NCBI GenBank assembly: GCA_030562195.1
Contig: JAUJPP010000007.1
Span: 31,059,769 to 31,123,768, forward strand
DNA from: Nipponacmea schrenckii
Taxonomy: Eukaryota; Mollusca; Gastropoda; Lottiidae
Direction: 5' to 3'
Length of the DNA: 64,000 bases
The translations under genes and the position numbers were made by a program. The notes under the pieces are model-generated. The model was not told the DNA's origin and did no database searches. It was given only the letters and a program-made list of their open reading frames with translations. This document shows positions 34,583 to 47,200 of this stretch, piece by piece. Within the stretch, counting starts at the first letter, position 1. Every line of letters begins with the position of its first letter.

Positions 34583-34741
34583 GGGTGGTGAATGGCTCAG
34601 TGGTTAGCGAGTTGGACTGTCGTCTGCTAGGCGACTAGGTGCCGTGGGTTCGAATCCCGATCGGTGCGAGGAAATAAAAATTAGGTCTGATTCCTAGGCC
34701 CGTGCTTTCCCGGAACTACGAGATAGTAGTTTCCACCCCTC
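34583..34741 (+). repeat. tRNA-derived SINE with PLE-like tail (copy 1)
   Basis: The tRNA-like head GGTGAATGGCTCAGTGGTTA contains box A. Box B, GGTTCGAATCCC, is at about 34649-34660. A short body (tctgattcctaggcc) leads to the tail GCCCGTGCTTTC (34698-34709), a hairpin GGAACTAC / GTAGTTTCC (34712-34719 and 34726-34734) and ACCCCTCT. The tail mirrors the 3' tail of the PLEs in this window. A second near-identical copy lies at 51760. Target duplication is unclear here. Confidence 0.85.
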
Positions 34742-35790
34742 TATTTAATTAAACTAAAAAATTTGCATAATTTTCGATTTTCTGGAAACAATCATCGATT
34801 GCGCAAAAAAGTATGAGAAGGAAATTTTGACTTTCGATGTTGCTTTTATTTCCGGTTGAAATTTTTCATTAATAGTCAAAACTTTTAAAGCTCATATTTC
34901 GCCATATTGACCTTTGGTGACCTTGTGACCTGAACAAAAGTTATTGCCCTTGATTATATCTACTTAATGGTATCTTCACTTTTGTTGTGCGATGTTCACT
35001 TCCGGATTTACAGCCAGTTGAAAATCACGAATTTTAACTTTAAGAGCTCTATCACGTAACCTAATTTACATAGGACAGAATTTCTCACATATTCTACTAA
35101 CGCTTAATCTCATCTTTCCATTTTTATATCACACTTTTTATTGGTATTTTAATCAAAATTGCGCGTTTAAGAATTTGAAAATTTTGTAATTTCTTCTATA
35201 GTGACTGTGCGTGTTTTTTATAATTTCTTCTATAGTAACTGTGCGTGTTTTTCCTTAAATCGAAATAGGGTCTCGGGAGATAATTCGATTCGTGTTATTT
35301 TGATGTATATATAATCTATAACCGATTGCCGAAATATATATGGATACCGATTTTAGAATTTTGATTTTGATTTTTTTACGTATAAAAATTATAAAAACTT
35401 TGAAGGGTCGTATATTGTGATGTTGACCTTTGGTGACCTTTTGACCTGTATAAATGTGATAGCGCTCGAGAAGATCTATCCAATGATATATTTAGCTTTA
35501 TTGTAAGATTTATACTTTGGGTTTTATCGTCATTTAAAAATTGCGAATTTTTCCTATAAAACGGTCTGTTCAATGGGCGATCTGTAAGATATAAGTTTAG
35601 CGATCCAAATTTATTTTTTAGTTTAATCCTTCTACATCCAGTTAAAATTATTATATATCATAAAATGGAATTATGGTTTATTTCCTTGTGTGGGCGATGT
35701 ATAATATGGAATAATTGGAACGAAATCACAACCTTTTAGAATTTTGAATTTTATCTCTTAAGCAACAGTAATATACAATTGAGTTGAATA
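34742..35790. other. No gene; small 34-bp tandem duplication
   Basis: AT-rich, no supported ORF. 'aatttcttctatagtgactg' and its near copy aatttcttctatagtaactg are arranged in tandem at about 35189 and 35222. Confidence 0.5.
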
Positions 35791-36502
35791 GTGGTCTAAG
35801 GGACACAACTCTATAAATACACTCTTAAAGATGTAAACCCGCGTTGTTAATTTGATGTCTTTATGTTATACCATGCCAACTTGCCACAAATTGTAGGATC
35901 TAATGTTCCTACTACCTAAATTAAGATAGATGTTAAATAATAAATAAACAGATTTAAAAGTATTAACGGATCTGGAAAGTTAATAAAATCCAAAATCAAT
36001 TTGACAACTTAAGCAATACAAAACGAGTTTTGGGGAAATAATATTGAATTCTATTTTGTCAAAAATCCACATTCATTCTTTTTAATTATCAATTGACATC
36101 TAATTAGGATATCTATTGTATAGTCTAATCATAGTTTTATTTAACACTAAATCACTTGACCGATGTCGGTGACTCGCTTTTGATGCCGGTTTGTGCAGGT
36201 GAAATATAGTTGATTCTGTCATTTGGGACTGACGGTTAATGCCAGTGCCGATGTATAGAGGTTGCCGGTTTACAGGGGTTAAATTTAGTTAAGCAATAGA
36301 GGAAAAATATCGGGACCGTAGAATTGTGCCGGTTTGAACAGTATTCCGGTACATCCAGGTTCCGGATAATCCAGGTTTTACTGTATATTTTATTTGAAAT
36401 GACAGTTTAATTTAGATAAAAGATACATCAATTAACTGATGCGATCTTTGTGGTATGTAATTTCTAATAGCGAATCATAATGTGTTATGTCCCTTAGACC
36501 AC
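35791..36502. mobile_element. TIR element, ~710 bp, unclassified
   Basis: 19-bp inverted ends: GTGGTCTAAGGGACACAAC (35791-35809) and GTTATGTCCCTTAGACCAC (36484-36502), one mismatch. No transposase. Flanks (gaata and gaatta) give no clear duplication. A pogo/mariner-like terminus lies inside at 36140-36383. Confidence 0.6.
36140..36383 (-). mobile_element. Pogo/mariner-like terminus fragment
   Basis: Read on the minus strand from 36383: CAGTAAAACCTGGATTATCC, next to TA, with further ccggaacctgg-type and accggcacaattc subterminal motifs. CAGT ends, a TA target and 'gattatccgg' motifs are typical of pogo/Tigger-type elements. The other end was not found. Confidence 0.4.
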
Positions 36503-37897
36503 GAATTAGTTTTATTCGACGTTTGTTTTCTTAAAGAACTTACTAGATTTAGATGAAATTGACCGAGGACGGGTTTAAAGAATTTTCAAAGATAATTGGA
36601 AAACGAATTTATTTATTTTGAAAAATCTTAATATAGTTTAAATTGATATAATTCCACACACAAAATATTTTTTTCTAAAAAATCACTTTTGAAGTTAAAA
36701 AAAGCCACTGTTTACATATTTTTAAAATTGTACAAATGACCAATGAAAAATTTAAAAATAATCACAAGGGGTATGTATATATTCTTATAAAACTCTTTCT
36801 TATAATTGTGAAAGTGATTGCATGCAAATACATAAATACTAATACAAAATACTAACTATATAATGATGGTTTCCGAAACGGTACGCACTTCTTCAGTGCC
36901 GTTAGACGTACGGGTCTAGTTGATTTTATTTTATGCTTATTTTTAATAATTTATAGACTGTTCTTATTGGATTGTTGTGTTACTGAATAGAAGTCATTTT
37001 TATTATACGCCCACCAATATATTGGGGGCGTATATTGTGATCGCCCCGTCGGTCTGTCGGTCACATTTATCTTGTGCTCACTCTACAGGCTACAATTCTT
37101 TCTGCATTCTTTTGATTTTTATTTTGTGGGTCAATGTCATTATGAAGATGATCCCTATTGATTTTGGTGATGATCGGATAATTTTTCACCGAAATATTGC
37201 ATCTGACTTAGTGGTTTTCACTCCATTAGCTATAGGGTGCAACTCGTGCTCACTTTATAGGCTACAATTCTTTCTGCATTCTTTTGATTTTTATTTTGTG
37301 GGTCAATGTCATTATGAAGATGATCCCTATTGATTTTGGTGGTGATCGGATAGTTTTTCACCGAAATATTGCATCTGACTTAGTGGTTTTCACTCCATTA
37401 GCTATAGGGTGCAACTCGTGCTCACTGTACACGCTACAATTCTTTATGGATTCTTTTGATTTTTATTTTGTGGGTCAATGTCATTATGAAGATCATCCCT
37501 ATCGATTTTGGTGATGATCGGATAATTTTTCACCCAAATCATCTGACTTAGTGGTTTTCTCATGCTCACTCTACAGGCTACAATTCTTAATGGTTTCTTT
37601 TGATTTTTATTTTGTGGGTCAATGTCATTATGAAGATGATCCCTATCGATTTTGTTGATGATCGGATAATTTTTCACCCAAATATTGCATCTGACTTGGT
37701 GGTTTTCACTCCATTAGCTATAGGGAGTAACTCGTGCTCACTCTACAGGCTACAATTCTTTATGGATTCTTTTGATTTTGATTTTGTGGGTCAATGTCAT
37801 TATGAAGATGATCCCTATCGATTTTGGTGATGATCGGATAATTTTTCACAGAAGTATTGCGTCTGACTTAGTGGTTTTCACTCTATTAGCTATAGGG

Positions 37898-37945
37898 ATT
37901 GTAGGTTGTAACATTGCGGTTAAGCAATGCTACGAAAGCACAGGC
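37898..37945 (-). other. PLE-3 conserved 3' tail with hairpin
   Basis: On the minus strand: GCCTGTGCTTTC (37945-37934), then a hairpin GTAGCATTGC / GCAATGTTAC with loop ttaacc (37933-37908, one mismatch), then AACCTACAAT up to the target duplication. The stem sequence differs from that of PLE-1, but the fold is kept. Confidence 0.7.
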
Positions 37946-38254
37946 ATGTAGGCATTACCTGCAGTGATAAGGAATTGTATGTGCAGTTGTGCAAAAAAAA
38001 ATGGAATGAAAATTTCAAGTAATCATCTATAATCTTTATAATCTGAAATGTAAAAAAATACTACTGGTTCCCACAGGAACATTAATATCAATGGAATGTC
38101 AATTATAATAAATGTTTTTTACTTGTGAAACTGAAAAGTTAAATGGAAAAAAGGGAGAAAAGGGACATAGCCTTAAAGCATGTTGAAGATAATGACGAGG
38201 AAAGGCACTCTATAGATAGTGGTTACATCAGAAATAAGGAGAAAAGAAATGAAT

Positions 38255-38726
38255 CTAAGAAAGGGGAGGTAATCTACCACGGACTAAGATATCATTTAAA
38301 TTTTTATTTCGGGTATAGGCGACAACTAAATCGTTTGTAAAAACTGTTGGGAATTTTTCTTGCAATTGTTTGTAGAGGTGGATAATTATACGAGGAACTT
38401 GACCAACTGTACTATTGTATTGAATAACCAAGGGTATAATCTGAAAGTCTACTTTGATATTCATGCCGAACGGATGCATGGTTTGTAATTTGTTAATCCA
38501 AAAGTTTTCACGAATTAATCGAACTTTCTTAGTATTCATACCAGGTTGTTCATATATCTGTTCTATTGGAATAATTTTTAGGTCTGTTAATTGATGATTG
38601 GATTGGTTAAAGTGTTTAGATACTGTTTTATTTGTTTTTTTGAGGTTGATGTCAGATCGCTGATGATTAAAGCGAACCCTTAACGAATTCATTGTCTCGC
38701 CGACGTATTGTTGGCTACATCTTGTA
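38255..38726 (-). pseudogene. PLE-3 ORF2 C-terminal fragment (GIY-YIG nuclease)
   Basis: On the minus strand the frame enters at the truncation point with a Cys pair and QQYVGET, the YIG half of the GIY-YIG motif. It continues with SLRVRFNHQRSDINL, HFNQSNHQL, IIPIEQIYEQPG, VRLIRENFWINKLQTMHP and GRLPPLS to a stop at 38255. The reading frame is uninterrupted over ~155 codons, so this copy is younger than PLE-1. RT is absent, so it is not functional alone. Confidence 0.85.
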
Positions 38727-39093
38727 CAGCTATAGGGTGAAACTTGTGCTCACTCTACAGGCTACAATTCTTTATGGATTCTTTTGATTTTTTTGTGGGT
38801 CTGTATCGTTACAAAGATAATCCCTATTGATTTCCCTGATGAATGGGTAATTTCTCACCTAAATATCGTATTTAAAATCTGCAACACATAGACATGCCTC
38901 AAAATATTGTTTAAGAATTAACACGAGAAAAAAACCTAATAATGAAGCAATCCAGAAAAATCTGCTTAAAATCCCATATAGATTCAACATGAACCAAATG
39001 TGAATGGACAACAAACAATGCCTTGTCCTTAATATCAAAGCTGCTGGTGGGCGTATGTCATCTTTCTCATTTGCTCAGCTTGTTAGTCGATTT

Positions 39094-39879
39094 GCTCAGC
39101 TTGTTTGTCGCTTGCTGCAACGTACGGAGTTCAATAATTTTCAATTAAAATTTAGAAATGGATAGTTCGGTACATCTGATCTGCATTTGAAAAAAAAGAT
39201 TCCCTTATTCAAAAATTCACATATTCAGACCAACCGAAGTCTATCTAAAATTTTCATTAGCATTTTGTATTTATATTTCGAATCATACAAAATGATTGAA
39301 GAAATTTATATTCTGTATGAGTTGTAAACAAAAAATAAGCATGTCGCTGTTTCAAGGTGAGACATTTTACCGAGCTTCTTTGAGATACGATATGTAAACG
39401 TTAAATATACATAGACAGATGGGAAATGAAATAGGATAGGCATAGGTTAATGACTGATAATGTTTTTTTTCGTATTGTATACTGTATGGTGTTGTGCCGT
39501 CTGACTTGGAGAAGAAAAGGAAAGATTAAAATTCAATGCATTGCAGTTTTTAAGTGTGAATTTTCAAATGGTAAGCCGAATCAAATATCAAAATAAATTA
39601 GCATTGCCTTTCATTCATTGCTTGGTTTATTCATTTATTCATTTCACCAGTCGTGATAATAACTCGTCTCTTTAATTATGTACCTAAGTTTAACAAGTTT
39701 CTTTATTTCTTCTCCGGGAGTAATAATGTATCGACCACATCTGCAAAGGAAGTTTTCCGCTGTGTTGGGTGTATGCAATTAGAGAGCCCATTTGTTTGAA
39801 ATAAGCTTGTCACATACGCATGCAATTTTTAATAGCTCTCCTTTAATTTTATTTCCAATTACCATATCTCACACTATAA
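39094..39879. other. No gene recognised
   Basis: AT-rich sequence without supported ORFs or repeat ends. Confidence 0.4.
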
Positions 39880-40625
39880 ATAAAGCTGCGATGGAATTAT
39901 CTACCATGTGGGTATCTATATTCTGGGCAACCACTAGCAATCTAAATCTGAATAGTTGTCACACACGTATATTCTAATCAGGCTGCGGTATTTGACCATT
40001 TTTATCTTGTGTTGGTTCTAATGAATACTGGTTTATAAAAATAGGTACAGATAATGGTTAAGAAGAATAAATATATATGAGTAGTCGATCCGACAAGATT
40101 GTCCAACTGAATAGAGTCAAGCCATATGATAATTGTATATGTTTAATGTAACGACGTTTCGGCCTTGATTGCCCTTTGTCCAGTGAGGTTTACATGATTT
40201 TTCGTGTTTGGCCGAACTCAAAACTCGAGTTATATCAAGAATATATATAGTTAGATAATAGTTATTGGTTAAGTAGCAAGAATAGTTACAGATTCCGGTA
40301 CAGAATAGTGGTAGATAATGGTTAAGAAGAATTGTTAGAGATATTGATTAATAAGTTTAGTTTTAGATAATGGTCAGGAAGGTGTCATGGATATTGGAGA
40401 TATCAGGAGATCAGTTAAAGATACTGGTTAAGGACAACCGTTATTGATAATGGTTAAGACGAAACTTATAAATATGTTAGATGACAGTGAGCCAAAAAGA
40501 AAGATAATAGAAGGTAAACTAGTTTTTTTTTTCAAAATAATGTGACGTTTTGTTTCTTGTTTACAGGATAAGAATGGGAGGAGGATGAAAACAATTTTAT
40601 CATACTATCTTAATTTTTCAAATAC
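39880..40625 (+). repeat. Dispersed repeat with minisatellite (copy 2)
   Basis: Related to 32515-33110: 'atgtgggtatctatattctg', 'ctaaatctgaatagttgtc', then gataatggttaagaagaat units at 40050-40450, and agtgagccaaaaagaaagat. A foreign segment (about 40090-40250), which holds a hammerhead-like relic, interrupts the unit series. Confidence 0.55.
40149..40185 (-). other. Degenerate hammerhead-like relic
   Basis: The minus strand reads CTGGACA, a GGC...GCC stem, then GAAACGTCGTT. The stem-III/cleavage part (ACG-T-CGT-T) has the same plan as the two PLE hammerheads, but CTGGACA departs from the required CTGATGA, so it should not cleave. Probably a trace of an older PLE. Confidence 0.35.
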
Positions 40626-41262
40626 TTGACTGTTGTGATTTTTGGGAGGGTCAGAATATTTCATATTTAGTGTGTTTGCCGAGGGAGCAGATTCAGGAAG
40701 AACCCGACGTGATTTTTGTATTCATGTACACATGTGCATTAGTGGTCCAAATAATATAATAAAAATATTGAGGTCATCTTTTAACTTTTCCGATTTATTC
40801 TAATGCACAAAACGGGCCTGTTCTTATATACACTGTAATAACCCTGACAAGCAGAATTGTAGTGTTGTTTAAAGAAACTCCTACTTGAATGAACAAATAA
40901 AGAGAAGGAATCAAAAAAAAAAAAAAAAATAACCTCGAGAATTTTATTTTATCCTATTAATGGAAAAGATTAATAACAAAAGAAGAACAAAAATATTATT
41001 CAGATTCAGTAAACTAAAATTTGATGTATCTAACCAATAATATAATATAGATTGTAAAATACGCAAACTCACGTATCCCTTTAAATCAAACAATTTGATG
41101 ATCTGATTGTTTAAGTAAACATTAACTATAAAAACAAATAATATTTATACATTTTACGGGGCGCTTAACAAGTCAATATAAAATTTCATCAGCTGATAGG
41201 GCCGCGTGACCTATTTCAATGTAAAGTCTATAGAAAATTATCCATGTTCCGACCTAGTTTGG
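40626..41262. other. No gene recognised
   Basis: AT-rich spacer with an A13 run near 40920. It leads into the 350-bp satellite. Confidence 0.4.
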
Positions 41263-44200
41263 AAAAAGATATTTGAGTTCTGTTTTTGCCCACATGTCCA
41301 GATAGCCCATGTGGATGTCGGTGGCAAATTCCAGCTCTCAGGCCTGGTAACTTTTCGCGCAAAAAATTTATTTGTGTTTGAGCACCTTTCTGTGAATCAC
41401 AGTGTGGAATCAGCCAATTGCTAGTTTGCAAAGTTAGGGATTTCAATTGGGTTTTTGGGGTTTTTTGAACTCCCTTAGCTGTCAGGAGTAGGAAATGACC
41501 AAGACTTGAGCTTAATGTGTTTATTTGGAAAAGTTAGCCATTTGTCATATTTGCTTCTAGTGGCCTATATGCAAGCCATATACCAACTTTTTCAAAAGTT
41601 TCTCTTGATCTATAGCAGGTATTTGAGTTCTGTTTTTGCCCACATGTCCAGATAGCCCATGTGGATGTCGGTGGCAAATTCCAGCTCTCTAGCCTGATAA
41701 CTTTTCCTGCAAAAAATTTATTTGTGTTTGAGCACCTTTCTGTGAATCACAGTGTGGAATCAGCCAATTGCTAGTTTGCAAAGTTAGGGATTTCAATTGG
41801 GTTTTTGGGGTTTTTTGAACTCCCTGAGCTGTCAGGAGTAGGAAATGACCAAGACTTGAGCTCAATTTGTTTATTTGGGAAAGTTAGCCATTGGTCATAT
41901 ATGGCTGCACTGGCCTATATGCAAGCCATATACCAACCTTTTCAAAAGTTTCTCTTGATCTATGGCAGGTATTTGAGTTCTGTTTTTGCCCACATGTCCG
42001 GATAGCCCATCTGGATGTTGCCTGCAAATTCCAGCTTTGTAGCTTGGTAACTTTGCGCGCAAAAAATTTATTTGTGTTTGAGCACCTTTCTGTGAAACAC
42101 AGTGTGGAATGACCAAATTGCTAGTTTGCAAACTTATGGATTTTAATTGGGTTTGGGTTTTTTTTTTAAGTCCCTGAGCTGTCAGGAGTAGGAAATGACC
42201 AAGACTTGAGCTTTATGTGTTTATTTGGAAAAGTTAGCCATTTGTCATATTTGCTTCTAGTGGCCTATATGCAAGCCATATACCAACTTTTTCAAAAGTT
42301 TCTCTTGATCTATGGCAGGTATTTGAGTTCTGTTTTTGCCCACATGTCCAGATAGCCCATGTGGATGTCGGTGGCAAATTCCAGCTCTCTAGCCTGGTAA
42401 CTTTTCGCGCAAAAAATTTATTTGTGTTTGAGCACCTTTCTGTGAATCACAGTGTGGAATCAGCCAATTGCTAGTTTGCAAAGTTAGGGATTTTAATTGG
42501 GTTTGGGTTTTTTTTTGAAGTCCCTGAGCTGTCAGGAGTAGGAAATGACCAAGACTTGAGCTCAATTTGTTTATACGGGAAAGTTAGCAATTGGTCATAT
42601 ATGGCTGCACTGGCCTATATGCAAGCCATATACCAACTTTTTCAAAAGTATTTCTTGATCTATGGCAGATATTTGAGTTCTGTTTTTGCCCACATGTCCA
42701 GATAGCCCATGTGGATGTTGGCAGCAAATCCCAGCTCTCCAGCTTTGTAACTTTTCGCGCAAAAAATTTATTTGTGTTTGAGCACCTTTCTGTGAAACAC
42801 AGTGTGGAATGACCAAATTGCTAGTTTGCAAACTAATGGATTTTAATTGGGTTTTTGAGGTTTTTTGAGCTCCCTGAGCTGTCAGGAGTAGGAAATGACC
42901 AAGACTTGAGCTCAATTTGTTTATACGGGAAAGTTAGCAATTGGTCATATATGGCTGCACTGGCCTATATGCAAGCCATATACCAACTTTTTCAAAAGTA
43001 TTTCTTGATCTATGGCAGATATTTGAGTTCTGTTTTTGCCCACATGTCCAGATAGCCCATCTGGATGTTGCCTGCAAATTCCAGCTTTGTAGCTTGGTAA
43101 CTTTGCGCGCAAAAAATTTATTTGTGTTTGAGCACCTTTCTGTGAAACACAGTGTGGAATGACCAAATTGCTAGTTTGCAAACTTATGGATTTTAATTGG
43201 GTTTGGGTTTTTTTTTAAGTCCCTGAGCTGTCAGGAGTAGGAAATGACCAAGACTTGAGCTTAATGTGTTTATTTGGAAAAGTTAGCCATTTGTCATATT
43301 TGCTTCTAGTGGCCTATATGCAAGCCATATACCAACTTTTTCAAAAGTTTATCTTGATCTATGGCAGGTATTTGAGTTCTGTTTTTGCCCACATGTCCAG
43401 ATAGCCCATGTGGATGTTAGCAGCAAATCCCAGCTCTCCAGCTTTTTAACTTTTCGCGCAAAAAATTTATTTGTGTTTGAGCACCTTTCTGTGAAACACA
43501 GTGTGGAATGACCAAATTGCTAGTTTGCAAACTAATGGATTTTAATTGGGTTTTTGAGGTTTTTTGAGCTCCCTGGGCTGTCAGGAGTAGGAAATGACCA
43601 AGACTTGAGCTAAATTTGTTTATTGGGAAAAGTTAGCCATTGCTCATATATGGCTGCACTGGCCTATATGCAAGCCATATACCAACTTTTTCAAAAGTAT
43701 TTCTTGATCTATGGCAGATATTTGAGTTCTGTTTTTGCCCACATGTCCAGATAGCCCATGTGGATGTTAGCAGCAAATCCCAGCTCTCCACCTTTGTAAC
43801 TTTTCGCGCAAAAAATTTATTTGTGTTTGAGCACCTTTCTGTGAAACACAGTGTGGAATGACCAAATTGCTAGTTTGCAAACTAATGGATTTTAATTGGG
43901 TTTTTGAGGTTTTTTGAGCTCCCTGGGCTGTCAGGAGTAGGAAATGACCAAGACTTGAGCTAAATTTGTTTATTGGGAAAAGTTAGCCATTGCTCATATA
44001 TGGCTGCACTGGCCTATATGCAAGCCATATACCAACTTTTTCAAAAGTATTTCTTGATCTATGGCAGATATTTGAGTTCTGTTTTTGCCCACATGTCCAG
44101 ATAGCCCATGTGGATGTTAGCAGCAAATCCCAGCTCTCCACCTTTGTAACTTTTCGCGCAAAAAATTTATTTGTGTTTGAGCACCTTTCTGTGAAACACA

Positions 44201-47200
44201 GTGTGGAATGACCAAATTGCTAGTTTGCAAACTAATGGATTTTAATTGGGTTTTTGAGGTTTTTTGAGCTCCCTGGGCTGTCAGGAGTAGGAAATGACCA
44301 GGACTTGAGCTAAATTTGTTTATTGGGAAAAGTTAGCCATTGCTCATATATGGCTGCACTGGCCTATATGCAAGCCATATACCAACTTTTTCAAAAGTAT
44401 TTCTTGATCTATGGCAGATATTTGAGTTCTGTTTTTGCCCACATGTCCAGATAGACCATGTGGATGTTAGCAGCAGATCCCAGCTGTCCAGCTTTGTAAC
44501 TTTTCGCGCAAAAAAGTTATTTGTGTTTGAGCACCTTTCTGTGAAACATAGTGTGGAATGACCAAATTGATAGTTTGCAAACTTATGGATTTTAATTGGG
44601 TTTGGGTTTTTTTTTAAGTTCTGTTTTTGCCCACATGTCCAGATAGCTCATCTGGATGTTGCCTGCAAATTCCAGCTTTGTAGCTTGGTAACTTTGCGCG
44701 CAAAAAAATTTATTTGTGTTTGAGCACCAAATTGCTAGTTTGCAAACTTATGGATTTTAATTGGGTTTGGTTTTTTTTTTAAGTTTCTGAGCTGTCAGGA
44801 GTAGGTAATGACCAAGACTTGAGCTTAATGCGTTTATTTGGAAAAGTTAGCCATTTGTCATATTTGCGTCTAGTGGCCTATATGCAAGCCAATACACAGG
44901 TTTTCAAAAGTAGTGCTGTCCAGATAGCCCATCTGGATGTTGCCTGCAAATTCCAGCTTTGTAGCTTAGTAACTTTGCGCGCAAAAAACACATTGTGGAA
45001 TGACCAAATTGCTAGTTTGCAAACTTATGGATTGTAATTGCTGGCAGCCATTGAGCAGGAACAACCAAAACTTGAGCTCAATTGATGTATTTGGAAAAGT
45101 TAGCTATTAGTCATATTTGCCTCTTATGGCCAATATGCAAGCCAAACACAACAATTTTTCTAAGTATTTTTGTTCTATGGCAGATATTTGAGTACTGTTT
45201 TTTCCCAAATTGACAGCTAGCCCGCGTGGATGATGCCTGCAAATTTTAGCTTTGTAGCTTGGTAACTTTGCGAGCAAAAAAATTATTTGTGTTTGAGCAC
45301 CTTTCTCCGTGAAACACTGTGCAGAATGAGAAAAAAACTTATGGATTTAAAAGGGGCACAGGCTTGATTTGTTTCGGACAATCATCCGACAGCCTCAAAC
45401 ACATGAAATGTTTTGTTTAGCTAATCAGACATAGTCTACAGAGCTTACCTTTGAAATTTGAGCCTTCAAATCCATGGGAATACATATTTATCCGTGTTTG
45501 AAAATCATAATGTCTTAAGATATTATGAACGTCCCGCCATATTGGAAAATGAAAGAGTTATAAATAGACTACTGCGCAGGCCCACACTGGTAAAAACAAA
45601 AAGAAAGTACATGTAATAACAATTGTAGATTTTGTCAACAGGACACACAATTTTCAGACTGACTGAAGACCAGCCGCGTTCAGCACGGAAAAAAATAAAA
45701 AGTGAAATTTTTGAGGTATATTTCAAGGTATTTTGCGATTTTCTTAGAGCTTGAGTATTTCTGAGGACTGTTTAAATGTAACAAAGGCCCAAAACGATCA
45801 CTAAAAATCAAGATTGTGCCCCTTTAATTTGGTTTTGAAGGCTTTTTGAACTCCCTGGCACCTATTGAGCAGGGAAAGACCAAAACTTTAGCTCAATTGG
45901 TGTATTTGGAAAAGTTAGCCATTAGTCATATTTGCCTCTTATGGCCAATATGCAAGCCAAACACAACAATTTTTCAAAGTATTTTTTGTTCTACGGCAAA
46001 TATTTGAGTTCTGTTTTTTCCCAAATTGACAGCCAGCCCACGTGGATGATACCTGCAAATTTCAGCTGTGTAGCTTGGTAACTTTACAAGCAAAAAAATT
46101 ATTTGTGTTTGAGCACCTTTCTCTGTGAAACACTGTGCAGAATGAGAAAAAATTTTTAGTTTACAAACTTATGGATTTTAATTGGGTTTTTTTAAGGCTT
46201 TTTTTAACTCCCTGGCACCCATTGAGCAGGAAAAAAACCAAAACTTGAGCTCAATTGGTGTATTTGGAAAAGTTAGCCATTAGTCATATTTGCCTCTTAT
46301 GGTCAATATGCAAGCCAAACACAACAATTTTTCAAAGTAAATTTTTTTTTCTATGGCAGATATTTGAGTTCTGTTTTTCCCCAAATTGACAGCTTGCCCA
46401 CGTGGATGATGCCTGCAAATTTTAGCTTTGTAGCTTGGTAATTTTGCGAGCAAAAAAAATATTTGTGTTTGAGCATCTTTCTGTGAAACACTGTGCAGAA
46501 TGAGAAAATTTCTAGTTTACACACATATGGATTTTAATTGGGTTTTGAAGGCCTTTTGAACTCCCTGGCACCCATTGAGCAGGAAAAGACCCAAAAATTG
46601 AGCTCAATTGGTGTATTTGGAAAAGTTAGCCATTAGCCATATTTGCCTCTTATGGCCAATATGCAAGCCAAACACAACAATTTTTCAAAGTATTTTTTGG
46701 TCTATGGCAGATATTTGAGTTCTGTTTTTTTTCCCCAAAATTTACAGCTAGCCCACGTGGATGATGCCTGCAAATTTCAGCTTTGTAGCTTGGTAACTTT
46801 ACAAGCAAAAAAAATATTTGTGTTTGAGCACCTTTCTGTGAAACACTGTACAGAATGAGAAAATTTCTAGTTTACACACTTATGGATTTTAATTTGGTTT
46901 TTTAAGGCTTTTTTTAACTCCCTGGCACCCATTGAGCAGGAAAAAAACCAAAACTTGAGCTCAATTGGTGTATTTGGAAAAAATTAGCCATTAGTCATAT
47001 TTGCCTCTTATGGCCAATATGCAAGCCAAACACAACAATTTTTCAAAGTAGTTTTTGTTCTATGGCAGACATTTGTGTTCTGTTTTTTTTCCCCAAAATT
47101 TAAAGCTAGCCCACGTGGATGATGCCTGCAAATTTCAGCTTTGTAGCTTGGTAACTTTGCGAGCAAAAACATTATGTGTTTGAGCACCTTTCTGTGAACC

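Larger units (their letters stand above)
37898..38727 (-). mobile_element. PLE-3: 5'-truncated Penelope-like element
   Basis: Minus-strand insertion in the HINE core, flanked by a perfect 10-bp duplication AGCTATAGGG (37888-37897 and 38728-38737). It carries only the GIY-YIG end of ORF2, a 3' UTR and the conserved tail. 5' truncation fits incomplete target-primed reverse transcription. Confidence 0.88.
37003..39093 (+). mobile_element. HINE/pearl-like element with 172-bp core repeats
   Basis: Starts with the palindrome at 37008-37030 (CGCCCACCAATATATTGGGG) and ttgtgatcgccccgtcggtc. Five to six 172-bp core units follow (gctacaattctttctgcatt at 37089, 37261, 37433, 37577, 37749 and 38759). Each reads through gggtcaatgtcattatgaag and 'gctatagggtgcaactcg'. 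The 3' end GGTGGGCGTATGTCATCTT is near 39047. PLE-3 is inserted in the last-but-one unit (37898-38727). Confidence 0.7.

Noticed and set aside
34583..34660. Functional tRNA gene
   Set aside because: Box A and B are good, but acceptor and anticodon stems do not close, and the same head occurs in a second copy with the same tail, so it is a SINE.
34649..34741. Tail of SINE copy 1 giving a PLE-type CCCTA duplication
   Set aside because: Flanks TATTAT and TTTAAT match poorly; no claim made for this copy.
36868..36915. Hammerhead-like sequence on the minus strand (CTGAAGA ... CGGAAAC)
   Set aside because: No stem II can be paired and the core is not CUGANGA...GAAA in correct spacing.
41805..44561. 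Repeated ~66-106-residue ORFs on both strands in the 350-bp satellite
   Set aside because: The frames recur only because the units are copies. They have no conserved start context and no domain, and subfamily B units break them.
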